Shown one piece after another: positions 41,304 to 51,167 of a DNA stretch of 64,000 nt. The DNA is from Streptomyces sp. AC555_RSS877 (GTDB lineage: Bacteria; Actinomycetota; Actinomycetes; Streptomycetales; Streptomycetaceae). Position 1 is the stretch's first letter; every line of letters begins with the position of its first letter. The notes beneath the pieces were generated by a model, which had not been told where the DNA came from, searched no databases, and saw only the letters and a program-made list of their open reading frames with translations. Made by a program: the position numbers and the translations under genes. The stretch spans positions 248,001 to 312,000 of the forward strand of contig NZ_JAGMUK010000054.1 in NCBI RefSeq assembly GCF_019049245.1. Direction: 5' to 3'.

Positions 41304-42245
41304 ATGAACGGCTCACGCATCGCTGCCGTCGGCCATTACCAGCCCGCCAGGGTACTCACCAACGAGGAGCTGGCGGGCATGGTCGACACCAGCGACGAGT
41401 GGATCAGGTCCCGGGTGGGCATCCGGACCCGTCGTATCGCCGGGCCGGACGAGCCGGTCGACGAGCTGGCCGCGCACGCCGCCGCCAAGGCGCTCGCCGC
41501 GGCCGGCCTGACCCCCGCCGACATCGACCTGGTGCTGGTGGCCACGTCGACCGCGGTCGACCGTTCGCCGAACATGGCCGCCCGGGTCGCCGCCCGGCTC
41601 GGCATCCCCTCGCCCGCCGCGATGGATCTCAACGTCGTGTGCGCCGGCTTCACCCACGCCCTGGCCACCGCCGACCACACTCTGCGGGCGGGCGCCGCGA
41701 CCCGCGCGCTCGTCATCGGCGCCGACAAGATGTCCGAGGTCGCCGACTGGACCGACCGTACGACCTGCGTGCTCGTCGGCGACGGGGCGGGCGCCGCGGT
41801 GGTCGAGCCGGCGGAGACGGAACCCGGTATCGGGCCGGTGCTGTGGGGATCGGTGCCCGAGATGGGGCACGCGGTACGCATCGAGGGACAGCCCGCGCGG
41901 TTCGCGCAGGAGGGGCAGAGCGTCTACCGCTGGGCGACCACCCAGCTGCCGCCTCTCGCCCGCCAGGCCTGCGAACGCGCGGGCTTCACCCCCGCGGACC
42001 TCGCCGCGGTCGTGCTGCACCAGGCGAACCTGCGGATCATCGAACCCCTCGCGGAGAAGCTGGGCGCCGTCAACGCGGTGATCGCGCGCGATGTCACCGA
42101 ATCCGGTAACACCTCGGCGGCGAGCATTCCGCTCGCGTTCTCCAAGCTGGTGGAGCAGGGCTCGATCTCCACGGGGGATCCGGTGCTGCTCTTCGGCTTC
42201 GGCGGGAACCTGTCGTACGCCGGACAGGTCGTCCGCTGTCCCTGA
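41304..42245 (+). CDS. 3-oxoacyl-ACP synthase III (FabH-like)
   Basis: The 313-residue protein is a complete KAS III thiolase fold. The nucleophile Cys is in DLNVVCAGFTHAL, His in VLHQANLRIIEPLAEKLG and Asn in ESGNTSAASIPLAF; the N-terminal substrate strand is VDTSDEWIRSRVGIRTRR. It would condense an acyl-CoA with malonyl-ACP. It stands alone, away from other fatty acid genes, so it may be a specialised paralogue rather than the primary FabH. The ATG at 41304 follows AACGAGGGGG. The GntR gene lies downstream in the same direction after a spacer with symmetrical sites. Confidence 0.88.
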   Translation: MNGSRIAAVGHYQPARVLTNEELAGMVDTSDEWIRSRVGIRTRRIAGPDEPVDELAAHAAAKALAAAGLTPADIDLVLVATSTAVDRSPNMAARVAARLGIPSPAAMDLNVVCAGFTHALATADHTLRAGAATRALVIGADKMSEVADWTDRTTCVLVGDGAGAAVVEPAETEPGIGPVLWGSVPEMGHAVRIEGQPARFAQEGQSVYRWATTQLPPLARQACERAGFTPADLAAVVLHQANLRIIEPLAEKLGAVNAVIARDVTESGNTSAASIPLAFSKLVEQGSISTGDPVLLFGFGGNLSYAGQVVRCP

Positions 42246-42314
42246 CGTGCCCTGACGCGCCGGTACAACGGGGATGTGACGAGGAAGACTGCCCGCTTCT
42301 CTGGCAACTGTGCA

Positions 42315-42356
42315 CCGTAGACTGTAGACGAAAGACAATCGATACTGGGTCTACGG
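42315..42356. promoter_or_regulatory. candidate autoregulatory operator of the GntR gene
   Basis: CCGTAGAC (42315-42322) and GTCTACGG (42349-42356) are perfect inverted arms 26 bases apart. A second GTAGAC follows the first at 42324 and AGACAAT lies at 42333. CTGTAGAC and GACAAT are shared with the site at 39544. The position, 54 bases before the start, suits repression by the encoded GntR protein. Confidence 0.45.
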
Positions 42357-42409
42357 GTGACACCGGCTTTACGGCTGCTGTGCACGGCCCGCCGAGGAGG
42401 GGGACCGCG

Positions 42410-43087
42410 ATGTTGTCGACAGGACTGCCGCAGGGAGCAGTGCCCAAACTCGAAAGGCCCGGCCCGCTGCGGGACCGTGTCTACGAGGCGCTGCTCGAAC
42501 TCATCACCACCCGTGCCCTGCAGCCCGGCCAGCACCTCGTGGAGAGCGAACTCGCCGGCCATCTCGGGGTTTCCCGGCAGCCGGTGCGCGAGGCCTTGCA
42601 GCGGCTGAACACCGAGGGCTGGGTCGATCTTCGCCCCGCCCAGGGCGCGTTCGTGCACGAGCCCACCGAGGAGGAGGCCGACCAACTCCTCACAGTGCGC
42701 ACGCTGTTGGAGGCCGAGGCCGCCCGACTGGCCGCCGCGAACGCGGACAAGGCCGGCATCGAGGCGCTGGAGGAGATCGTGGCGCAGGGCAGGCTGGCGG
42801 TCGCCTCCGACGACGTGGACGCCGCCGTCGCCCTGAACGCCCGCTTCCACGGAAAGGTCATGGAACTCGCGGGCAACGCGGTCCTCGCCGAACTCGCGGC
42901 GCAGGTCGACCGGCGGGTGCGCTGGTACTACACGCCGGTGGCCCGGCAGCGCGGAAACCAGTCCTGGATCGAACACCGGGACCTGATCGCCGCGATCGCC
43001 GACCGCGACGAGCAGCGCGCCACCGAGCTCATGCGGGAACACACCGAGCACACGCGCCGTTCGTACCACGCCCGCCAAGAGCCCTGA
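42410..43087 (+). CDS. GntR family regulator, FadR/FCD subfamily
   Basis: The 225-residue protein has a GntR winged helix (RDRVYEALLELITTRALQPGQHLVESELAGHLGVSRQPVREALQRL, about 18-75) and an all-helical FCD domain. The FCD metal ligands are plausible in DAAVALNARFHGKVME and WIEHRDLIAAIADRD. FCD regulators usually bind carboxylic acids, which fits a neighbourhood of OFA transporter and formate dehydrogenase. The ATG at 42410 is behind GGAGGGGGA; an ATG at 42380 is possible but lacks such a site. Matching half-sites lie before its own gene and before the dehydrogenase operon. Confidence 0.88.
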   Translation: MLSTGLPQGAVPKLERPGPLRDRVYEALLELITTRALQPGQHLVESELAGHLGVSRQPVREALQRLNTEGWVDLRPAQGAFVHEPTEEEADQLLTVRTLLEAEAARLAAANADKAGIEALEEIVAQGRLAVASDDVDAAVALNARFHGKVMELAGNAVLAELAAQVDRRVRWYYTPVARQRGNQSWIEHRDLIAAIADRDEQRATELMREHTEHTRRSYHARQEP

Positions 43088-43104
43088 AACTCACGGGACT
43101 TGCT

Positions 43105-43500
43105 TCTCGGACGGCGTCCGCGTGCGCCCTCGCCCACTCGGCGAAGGCGCCCGGCGCCTCCCCGGTGACCACCTGCACCGTCGGCACGACCCCCGACTCG
43201 CCCAGGGCGCCATCCAGGAAGAAGCCGAACAACGCGTCGGCGTAGGGCGCCGGCGGCCCGGCCGGCGCCGGCAGGCTTCGACGGCATGCCCGACTCCAGC
43301 CCGGCACGCGCCTCCTCATGCGTCAGCCCTGCGGCGCGCGCAGGCCCCGGCCCAGCACCTGGCGTCGGCGGTTGCGCCCTGCGCCTCGCCGAGGGCCCGG
43401 ACGCCATCGGCGGGGAACAGCGGCCCGGGAACGGTCAGTTCGAGGACACAACCATCCTGCGGTGCGGCGGCGGGATCCACCAGGGCGCGGGCCGTCTTTG
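43105..43500 (-). pseudogene. decayed NmrA-type NAD(P)-binding oxidoreductase
   Basis: Fragments of one protein appear in three minus-strand frames. They are TARALVDPAAAPQDGCVLELTVPG...ADGVRALGEA (about 43500-43380), AGLTHEEARAGLESGMP (about 43335-43275) and PYADALFGFFLDGALGE then TGEAPGAFAEWARAHADA (about 43260-43120). In order they correspond to the C-terminal half of NmrA-like SDR proteins (GxVYELTGP, sxxEFRxGLxxAGMP, GRxPRTFAEWxxxHA). Frameshifts between them and loss of the N-terminal half indicate a dead gene. It occupies most of the 534-base gap between the GntR and ROK genes; the rest (43501-43621) probably holds the ROK promoter. Confidence 0.55.
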
Positions 43501-43621
43501 TCCTGTGAGGGGAAAAAGTATGCGGCAATCCGTGCACGACTTCTTCCCACCTTCGGCAGCCGCTGCTACGTTCCCCTCGAAAGCCCGGCAACAGGTGGCC
43601 GATTGAGGCGGGGAGGGGCTC

Positions 43622-44812
43622 GTGAGACGCATGACGGCACGACCCGCGAACGCTCACCAGGCCCGCCTGCTCAAGCTCCTGCGGGACGGCGGCCCCAACT
43701 CCCGTGCACAACTGGGCGACCAGGTCGATCTGTCACGGTCCAAGCTGGCCGTGGAGGTCGACCGACTGCTGGAGACGGGCCTGGTCGTGGCCGACGGACT
43801 CGCCGCCTCGCGCGGCGGCCGCCGCTCCCACAACATCAGGCTCGCGCCGGAGCTCAGGTTCCTCGGCGTCGACATCGGCGCGACCTCGGTCGACGTCGCC
43901 GTCACCAACGCCGAACTGGAGATCCTCGGCCACCTCAACCAGCCCATGGACGTACGCGAGGGCCCGGTCGCGGTCTTCGAACAAGTCCTGGCCATGGCCG
44001 CGAAGTTGCGGGCCTCGGGACTCGCGGAGGGGTACGACGGCGCCGGCATCGGCGTCCCGGGACCCGTCCGCTTCCCCGAGGGTGTGCCGGTGGCTCCGCC
44101 GATCATGCCGGGCTGGGACGGCTTCCCCGTGCGGGAAGCACTCAGTCAGGAACTCGGCTGCCCGGTCATGGTCGACAACGACGTGAACCTGATGGCGATG
44201 GGGGAGATGCACGCGGGCGTCGCACGCTCCGTGGGCGACTTCCTCTGCGTCAAGATCGGCACCGGCATCGGCTGCGGCATCGTCGCCGGCGGTGACGTCC
44301 ACCGCGGGGTGACGGGCAGTGCGGGCGACATCGGGCACATCCAGGCCGTGCCCGACGGACGACCGTGCGCCTGCGGCAACCGGGGCTGCCTGGAAGCCCA
44401 CTTCAGCGGGGCGGCCCTCGCCAGGGACGCCACGGACGCGGCCCAGCAGGGCCTGTCGGCGGAACTCGCGACCCGTCTGGAGACGAACGGCGGCCTCACC
44501 GCCGTCGACGTCGCCGCCGCGGCCGCCGCGGGCGACGCCACCGCCCTCGACCTGATCCGCGAGGGCGGCGACCGGGTCGGCCAGGTCATCGCCGGACTGG
44601 TCAGTTTCTTCAACCCCGGCCTGGTGGTGATCGGCGGCGGGGTCACCGGCCTCGGCCACACCCTGCTCGCCGCGATCCGCACCCAGGTCTACCGCCAGTC
44701 GCTGCCCCTCGCGACCGGCAACCTGCCCATCGTCCTGGGGGAGTTGGGCCCCACCGCCGGAGTGATCGGCGCGGCCCGCCTCATCAGCGACCACCTGTTC
44801 TCACCCGCGTGA
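43622..44812 (+). CDS. ROK family transcriptional repressor
   Basis: The 396-residue protein has an N-terminal MarR-like winged helix (about 10-70: NSRAQLGDQVDLSRSKLAVEVDRLL) fused to a ROK sugar-kinase-like domain. The latter has the phosphate-binding FLGVDIGATSVDVAV, the DNDVNLMAMGE motif, and the zinc-binding GHIQAVPDGRPCACGNRGCLEA, which has the CxCGxxGCxE signature. Such NagC/XylR-type proteins repress sugar-uptake operons until a sugar or sugar phosphate binds. The GTG at 43622 follows GGGGAGG. It precedes an RbsABC-type importer, separated by a tandem-repeat region that may be its operator. Confidence 0.9.
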   Translation: MRRMTARPANAHQARLLKLLRDGGPNSRAQLGDQVDLSRSKLAVEVDRLLETGLVVADGLAASRGGRRSHNIRLAPELRFLGVDIGATSVDVAVTNAELEILGHLNQPMDVREGPVAVFEQVLAMAAKLRASGLAEGYDGAGIGVPGPVRFPEGVPVAPPIMPGWDGFPVREALSQELGCPVMVDNDVNLMAMGEMHAGVARSVGDFLCVKIGTGIGCGIVAGGDVHRGVTGSAGDIGHIQAVPDGRPCACGNRGCLEAHFSGAALARDATDAAQQGLSAELATRLETNGGLTAVDVAAAAAAGDATALDLIREGGDRVGQVIAGLVSFFNPGLVVIGGGVTGLGHTLLAAIRTQVYRQSLPLATGNLPIVLGELGPTAGVIGAARLISDHLFSPA

Positions 44813-44820
44813 ACACCGAC

Positions 44821-44988
44821 TTCGCACACTCACCAGCACACTTCATACGCTGACCCGCCGACCGCATACGCCTGCCGGCAGATTCCCTAAACGTGCCGGC
44901 AGACCCCATACAGCTGCCAGCAGACCCCATACGTTCGCCAGCAGACCTCATCCGGCATATCGCCGACCGTATACAGCTCACCGGCACC
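44821..44988. repeat. 21-bp tandem repeat array before the sugar importer
   Basis: Eight degenerate 21-base units run in phase at 44821, 44842, 44863, 44884, 44905, 44926, 44947 and 44968. Most share CATAC at positions 3-7 and GCC.GCAGAC at the end; the copies at 44905 and 44926 agree best. On the minus strand they read as a heptapeptide repeat of the RMRSAGE kind in an open frame from 45056 to 44784, which I consider incidental. The array fills the 234-base spacer between the ROK gene and the ABC transporter operon. Confidence 0.75.
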
Positions 44989-45046
44989 CAGCCCAGCTTC
45001 GCCCTGCCCTGAATCCGGCCCGCACGCCTGCCAGGGGGACCCGCAC

Positions 45047-46564
45047 ATGGCACCACAACCCACGCTGCTCAGCATGTCCGGCATCACCAAGTCGTTCCCC
45101 GGAGTCCGGGCCCTCGACGGCGTCGACCTCGACGTCCAGGCCGGAGAGGTGCATTGCCTGCTCGGCCAGAACGGTGCCGGCAAGTCCACTCTCATCAAGG
45201 TCCTGGCCGGTGCCCACCAGCCCGACACCGGCACCATCAGCTGGCGCGGCGATGCGGTCACACTCCGCTCGCCGATCGCCGCGATGCGCCTCGGAATCGC
45301 CACCATCTACCAGGAACTGGACCTGGTGGAGCACCTGTCGGTGGCCGAGAACGTCCACCTGGGCCATGAACCCACGGCGGCCGGATTCGTCGTACGCGGC
45401 AAGGCGGCGCGAGCGTCGACAGCCGCGCTGCTCAAGGGACTCGGGCATCCGGAGATCGACGCCGGCCGTCTGGTGGGGGAGTTGTCGGCCGCCCAGCAGC
45501 AGATCGTGTCCATGGCCCGGGCGCTCTCGCACGACGTACGGCTGATCGTGATGGACGAACCGTCCGCCGCCCTCGACCCGGACGAGGTCGACAACCTCTT
45601 CCGGATCGTCGGCGACCTCACCGCCGACGGCGTCGCGGTCGTCTACATCTCGCACCGGCTGGAGGAGATCCGCCGCATCGGCGACCGGGTGACCGTCCTG
45701 AAGGACGGGCGGGCCGTCGCGGTCGGACTGCCCGCGAAGACGACGCCGACCCGCGAGGTCGTCGCGCTGATGACGGGACGCAACGTCGAGTACGTGTTCC
45801 CGGAACGGCCCGCCCGGGCACCCGGCGGCACCCCGATCCTGGAGGTCCGAGGGCTGGCCCGGGACGGCGAGTTCGAACCCCTCGACCTGAGCATCCGTCC
45901 CGGCGAGATCGTCGGCCTCGCCGGACTCGTCGGGTCGGGCCGCTCCGAGATCCTGGAGACGATCTACGGTGCCCGCAAACCCACCGCCGGCCACGTCAGC
46001 GTCGACGGACGCCCGCTGCGACCCGGCAGTGTCCGCGCCGCCGTCCGCGCCGGCCTCGGACTCGCCCCCGAGGAACGCAAGGCGCAGGCCCTGCTGATGC
46101 TGGAGTCGGTCACCCGCAACGTCTCCGTCTCCTCCATGTCCCGCTTCGCCCGCGCGGGCTGGATCGACCGGAGTGCCGAACATCGGGCCGCGCGGGCCGC
46201 GACGCGCGAGCTGTCGCTGCGGCCCGACAACCCGAACGTGCCGGTGCGCACCCTGTCCGGCGGCAACCAGCAAAAGGCCGTCCTGGCCCGCTGGCTGCTG
46301 CGTGGCTGCCGGGTGCTGCTGCTCGACGAACCGACCCGTGGGGTCGACGTCGGCGCCCGCGCCGAACTGTATGCAGTCGTCCGTCGACTGGCTGACGAAG
46401 GCCTCGCCGTGCTGTTGGTCTCCAGCGAGGTCCCCGAGGTGCTCGGCCTCGCCGACCGTGTCCTGGTGCTGCGCGAGGGCCGCGTCGTCCACACGGCGCC
46501 CGCCCGCGACCTCGACGAACACCGCGTCCTCGACCTCGTCATGGAAGGAAGCCCCGCGTCATGA
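45047..46564 (+). CDS. sugar ABC importer ATPase (RbsA/XylG-like, two nucleotide-binding domains)
   Basis: The 505-residue protein has two ABC domains. In the first the Walker A is GQNGAGKST, the signature is LSAAQQQIVSMARAL and Walker B is LIVMDEPSAAL. In the second the Walker A position reads GLVGSGRSE, a degenerate site usual for this family, with signature LSGGNQQKAVLARWLL and Walker B VLLLDEPTRGVD. Such proteins energise monosaccharide import with one permease and a binding protein. The ATG at 45047 follows AGGGGGA. The stop overlaps the permease start (ATGA). CTGTATGCAGTC at 46367-46378 is a dispersed-family copy in rare codons TAT GCA and CGT CGA. Confidence 0.92.
   Translation: MAPQPTLLSMSGITKSFPGVRALDGVDLDVQAGEVHCLLGQNGAGKSTLIKVLAGAHQPDTGTISWRGDAVTLRSPIAAMRLGIATIYQELDLVEHLSVAENVHLGHEPTAAGFVVRGKAARASTAALLKGLGHPEIDAGRLVGELSAAQQQIVSMARALSHDVRLIVMDEPSAALDPDEVDNLFRIVGDLTADGVAVVYISHRLEEIRRIGDRVTVLKDGRAVAVGLPAKTTPTREVVALMTGRNVEYVFPERPARAPGGTPILEVRGLARDGEFEPLDLSIRPGEIVGLAGLVGSGRSEILETIYGARKPTAGHVSVDGRPLRPGSVRAAVRAGLGLAPEERKAQALLMLESVTRNVSVSSMSRFARAGWIDRSAEHRAARAATRELSLRPDNPNVPVRTLSGGNQQKAVLARWLLRGCRVLLLDEPTRGVDVGARAELYAVVRRLADEGLAVLLVSSEVPEVLGLADRVLVLREGRVVHTAPARDLDEHRVLDLVMEGSPAS
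46367..46390 (+). repeat. dispersed palindromic island in the importer ATPase gene
   Basis: CTGTATGCAGTC followed by GTCCGTCGACTG matches the consensus with a short insertion between the TATGC and GTCGACTG halves. Codons TAT, GCA, CGT, CGA and GCT cluster here, against the normal GC-rich usage of the gene. Confidence 0.5.
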
Positions 46565-47580
46565 CGCAGCCCGTCTCCCCGCCCAGGGACAGCGCCGACA
46601 AGGTGCCGTCGACGAACGAAGCCCCGGCCTGGCGGTCCCTCGTGTTCCGCGCAGACCTGCGCACCCTCTCCCTCCTCGGCGTGCTCGCCGCGCTGATCGT
46701 CATCGGCGGCATCAGCAAGCCGGAGCAGTTCCTCGACACCCGCAACCTCCAACTCGTCCTCACCCAGGCCTCGGTGATCGGTGTCGTCACCGTCGGGATG
46801 ACCTTCGTCATCACCTCCGGCGGCATCGACCTGTCCGTCGGCGCGATCGTCGCCCTCGCCTCGGTGTGGGCCACCACGGTCGCCACGCAGGAGTACGGCT
46901 TCGCGGGCATCCTCTTCACCGCGGTGATCGTCGGCGTCGGGTGCGGCCTGGTCAACGGGCTGCTCATCGCCTACGGCGGGGTAGTCCCGTTCATCGCGAC
47001 ACTCGCCATGCTGGCCTCCGCCCGCGGCCTCGCACTCCAGATCACCGACGGGCGCACGCAGATCGTCACCGTCGACGGCGTCCTCGACCTCGGCGAACGC
47101 GACGCGTACGTGCTCGGCGTCCCGCCCCTGGTCATGGTGTTCGCACTCGTGACGGTCATCGGATGGCTGGTGCTGAACCGGACCACCTTCGGGCGCCGCA
47201 CCGTCGCCGTCGGCGGCAACGCCGAGGCCGCCCGGCTCGCCGGCATCGACGTACGCCGTCAGCGGCTGTACCTCTACCTGCTGTCCGGACTGTGCTGCGG
47301 CATCGCCGCCTTCCTGCTGGTCATCCTGTCCGGCTCAGGCCAGAACACCAACGGCAACCTCTACGAACTCGACGCCATCGCGGCCGCGATCATCGGCGGC
47401 ACCCTGCTCAGCGGGGGGCGCGGCACCATCGTCGGCTCCGTGCTCGGCGTCCTGATCTTCACCACGATCACCAACATCTTCGCCCTGAACAACCTGCAGA
47501 GCGACGTCCAGCAGATCGCCAAGGGCGCGATCATCGTCGCCGCCGTGCTGGTCCAGCGCCGTACCGCGAGCACGAACTGA
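46561..47580 (+). CDS. sugar ABC importer permease (RbsC-like)
   Basis: The 339-residue protein has eight to ten hydrophobic segments and the RbsC-family hallmarks VGMTFVITSGGIDLSVGAIVALASV, GFAGILFTAVIVGVGCGLVNGLLIAYGGVVPFIATLAML and the late ELDAIAAAIIGGTLLSGGRGTIVGSVLG loop that contacts the ATPase. It forms the membrane channel of the importer. The ATG overlaps the ATPase stop by four bases, so the two are translationally coupled. The substrate-binding protein follows after 17 bases. Confidence 0.92.
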   Translation: MTQPVSPPRDSADKVPSTNEAPAWRSLVFRADLRTLSLLGVLAALIVIGGISKPEQFLDTRNLQLVLTQASVIGVVTVGMTFVITSGGIDLSVGAIVALASVWATTVATQEYGFAGILFTAVIVGVGCGLVNGLLIAYGGVVPFIATLAMLASARGLALQITDGRTQIVTVDGVLDLGERDAYVLGVPPLVMVFALVTVIGWLVLNRTTFGRRTVAVGGNAEAARLAGIDVRRQRLYLYLLSGLCCGIAAFLLVILSGSGQNTNGNLYELDAIAAAIIGGTLLSGGRGTIVGSVLGVLIFTTITNIFALNNLQSDVQQIAKGAIIVAAVLVQRRTASTN

Positions 47581-47597
47581 GGAAAGGGTTCACCGCC

Positions 47598-48659
47598 ATG
47601 CCAGAGCCGACGACTTTTCAGAATCGCTCCACCAGTCGCAGAGGACTGCTCTTCGGGACCGCCGCCGTCTCGGCCGGTGTCCTCCTCACGGGTTGCACCA
47701 GCAACGAGTCCGGTGACGACGAGCCGGCGGCGAACGACCAGCCGGCCGCCGAGGACAAGCCCGGCAAGCAGGTCACCATCGGCTTCGCCGGCCCGCAGGC
47801 CGACCACGGCTGGCTCAACGCCATCAACGACAACGCCAAGAAGCGGGCCGAGAAGTACTCCGACGTCACCTTGGAGATCACCGAGGGCTCCAACGACACC
47901 GCCCAGCAGATCGGTCAGATCGAGACCCTCATCAACAAGAAGGTCGACGTCCTGGTCGTGCTGCCCGCCGACGGCAAGGCGCTCACGCAGGTCGGCCTCA
48001 AGGCGATGCGGGCGGGCATCCCCGTCGTCAACCTCGACCGGATCTTCAACACCCCTCAGGCGTACCGCTGTTGGATCGGCGGCGACAACTACGGCATGGG
48101 CCTGAGCGCCGGTCACTACATCGGCGAGAAGCTCAAGGGGAAGTCGGGTGCAAGAGTCATCGAACTGGCCGGCCTGGACAACCTGGAACTCACCAAGCAG
48201 CGCACCCAGGGCTTCGACGACGCGCTGAAGAACTACCCCAACGTCAGGAAGGTGGCCCGCCAGGCGGCCGACTTCACGGTCGAGTCCGGGCAGGCCAAGA
48301 TGGCCCAACTCCTGCAGGCCCAGTCGACGTTCGACGCACTGTGGAACCACGACGACGACCAGGGCGTGGGCGCGCTGCGCGCCATCGAGCAGGCAGGGCG
48401 CGACGACTTCCTGATGGTCGGCGGCGCGGGCGCCCTGTCCGCCTTCCAGGCCATCAAGCAGGACAACGGCGTCCTGAAGGCGACCGTCCTCTACCCGCCG
48501 ACCATGGCCGCCTCCGCGATCGATCTCGCCCGCGCCCTGGGCCAGACCAAGGGTGTGAGCGGCCTCGCCGAGTACGAGATCCCGGCCTCGATCACGCTCT
48601 ACTCGGCCGTCGTGGACAAGGACAACGTCGACCAGTACATGTCCACCGGCTTCAAGTGA
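47598..48659 (+). CDS. sugar-binding lipoprotein of the ABC importer (RbsB-like)
   Basis: The 353-residue protein has a twin-arginine-like leader (SRRGLLFGTAAVSAGVLLTGC) ending in a lipobox with Cys at about residue 33, so it is anchored as a lipoprotein outside the membrane. The mature part is a type I periplasmic-binding fold (TIGFAGPQADHGWLNAINDNAKK, DVLVVLPADGKALTQVGLKAMRAGIPVVNLDR, FDALWNHDDDQGVGALRAIEQAG). Ligand specificity cannot be read reliably; the downstream oxidoreductase and isomerase suggest a monosaccharide or cyclitol. GGAAAGGG precedes the ATG. Confidence 0.92.
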   Translation: MPEPTTFQNRSTSRRGLLFGTAAVSAGVLLTGCTSNESGDDEPAANDQPAAEDKPGKQVTIGFAGPQADHGWLNAINDNAKKRAEKYSDVTLEITEGSNDTAQQIGQIETLINKKVDVLVVLPADGKALTQVGLKAMRAGIPVVNLDRIFNTPQAYRCWIGGDNYGMGLSAGHYIGEKLKGKSGARVIELAGLDNLELTKQRTQGFDDALKNYPNVRKVARQAADFTVESGQAKMAQLLQAQSTFDALWNHDDDQGVGALRAIEQAGRDDFLMVGGAGALSAFQAIKQDNGVLKATVLYPPTMAASAIDLARALGQTKGVSGLAEYEIPASITLYSAVVDKDNVDQYMSTGFK

Positions 48660-48742
48660 GGCGTCCCGCCGAAGGGGCCCGGTTCCTCGACGGTCCGGGC
48701 TGCACCCCCCACCGCGCCACCACGACGAGGAGGACACCGCGT

Positions 48743-50053
48743 ATGGCACAGCCGCAGCAGTCAGCAGGGGCGGAGGAGAACGGGCCGGACAGGGCCGGGG
48801 CCCGGAACCCGGCGCCGGCCGGGGCGGAGCTCCTGACGGCGACCGGGGCGGAGCGCCTGGAGGGTGCCGAGGCCGGAAAGCCGGCGTTGCGCGTCGGCAT
48901 GGTCGGCTACGCCTTCATGGGTGCCGCCCACTCCCAGGGCTGGCGTACCGCGGGCCGCGTCTTCGACCTGCCCCGCACTCCGGTCCTGGCCGCGCTCTGC
49001 GGACGGGACGCGGTGGCCGTCCGTGCCGCGGCCGACCGGCACGGCTGGGCGTCCACCGAGACCGAGTGGCGTGCCCTGATCGCGCGGGACGACATCGATC
49101 TCGTCGACATCTGCACCCCCGGCGACAGCCACGCCGAGATCGCCCTCGCCGCCCTGGCCGCCGGCAAGCACGTGCTGTGCGAGAAACCCCTCGCGAACAC
49201 CGTCGAGGAGGCCGAGGCGATGACCCGCGCGGCGGACATCGCCCTTGCGCACGGCCAGTTGGCCATGGTCGGCTTCAACTACCGTCGGCTGCCCGCCACT
49301 GCCCTGGCCCGCTCGATGGTCGCCGGCGGCCGCCTCGGCACCCTGCGGCACGTGCGGGTGACGTACCTTCAGGACTGGCTGGTGGACCCTCAGTTCCCGC
49401 TGACCTGGCGCCTGCGCAGGGAACTGGCGGGCTCGGGATCGCTCGGCGACCTCGGCGCGCACATCGTCGACCTCGCCCAGTACCTGGCGGGGGAACCGCT
49501 GGCCGGGGTCTCCGCCCTCACCGAGACCTTCGTACGGGAGCGTCCGCTGCCCGGCGGCCCCGGCGGCGGCCTGTCCGCGACGTCCGCCGTCGGCAGCCGC
49601 ACCGGTCAGGTCACCGTGGACGACGCCGCCCTGTTCACCGGACGCTTCAGCTCCGGCGCCCTCGCCTCCTTCGAGGCCACCCGGTACGCCACCGGCCGGA
49701 AAAACGCCCTGCGCATCGAACTCAACGGCGAACTCGGCTCACTCGCCTTCGACCTGGAGCGCCTCAACGAACTCGCGTACCACGACGGTACGGAGCCCGC
49801 GGCGCACGCCGGCTTCCGCCGCATCCTCGTCACCGAACCCGACCACCCCTACCTGGACGCCTGGTGGCCGCCGGGCCACGGTCTCGGCTACGAGCACACC
49901 TTCGTCCACCAGGCCCGCGACCTGGTCCACGCCATCGCCGAGGGCCGCCGGCCCGAACCCTCCTTCGCCGACGGGCTCCAGGTGCAGCGCGTCCTGGCGG
50001 CGGTCGAGGAGAGCGCCGAGAAGAACTCCGTCTACACGCCCATAGCGGCCTGA
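48743..50053 (+). CDS. Gfo/Idh/MocA family sugar oxidoreductase
   Basis: After a 45-residue Ala/Gly/Glu-rich leader without obvious function, the 436-residue protein has the Rossmann motif RVGMVGYAFMGAAHSQGW, the EKPLANTVEEAE motif with the conserved Lys and Pro, and the substrate domain with GSLGDLGAHIVDLAQYLAGE, where Asp and His of the D..xH motif lie. Members oxidise or reduce one hydroxyl of a sugar or inositol with bound NAD(H). It is in the importer operon, 83 bases after the binding protein, followed at 14 bases by a TIM-barrel isomerase. The likely product is a keto-sugar. Confidence 0.9.
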   Translation: MAQPQQSAGAEENGPDRAGARNPAPAGAELLTATGAERLEGAEAGKPALRVGMVGYAFMGAAHSQGWRTAGRVFDLPRTPVLAALCGRDAVAVRAAADRHGWASTETEWRALIARDDIDLVDICTPGDSHAEIALAALAAGKHVLCEKPLANTVEEAEAMTRAADIALAHGQLAMVGFNYRRLPATALARSMVAGGRLGTLRHVRVTYLQDWLVDPQFPLTWRLRRELAGSGSLGDLGAHIVDLAQYLAGEPLAGVSALTETFVRERPLPGGPGGGLSATSAVGSRTGQVTVDDAALFTGRFSSGALASFEATRYATGRKNALRIELNGELGSLAFDLERLNELAYHDGTEPAAHAGFRRILVTEPDHPYLDAWWPPGHGLGYEHTFVHQARDLVHAIAEGRRPEPSFADGLQVQRVLAAVEESAEKNSVYTPIAA

Positions 50054-50067
50054 GGAGGCCCCGCGAC

Positions 50068-51072
<1,005 letters not shown>

Positions 51073-51167
51073 CCCGACCGCGTTGCCCCTGCCACGACTT
51101 CCGGGATGACGGCGCATCCCGGCGCACCACACCCGCACGTACAACCGGCCCCATTCTGGAGGCACCC

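Noticed and set aside
43029..43711. Several minus-strand ORFs of 75-159 aa between the GntR and ROK genes
   Set aside because: Pieces of one NmrA-like protein are scattered over three frames, so none is an intact gene; reported as one pseudogene.
44784..45056. Minus-strand ORF with a heptapeptide repeat (RMRSAGE type)
   Set aside because: The repeat is simply the translation of the 21-bp DNA array; there is no ribosome site, and it overlaps the importer ATPase start.
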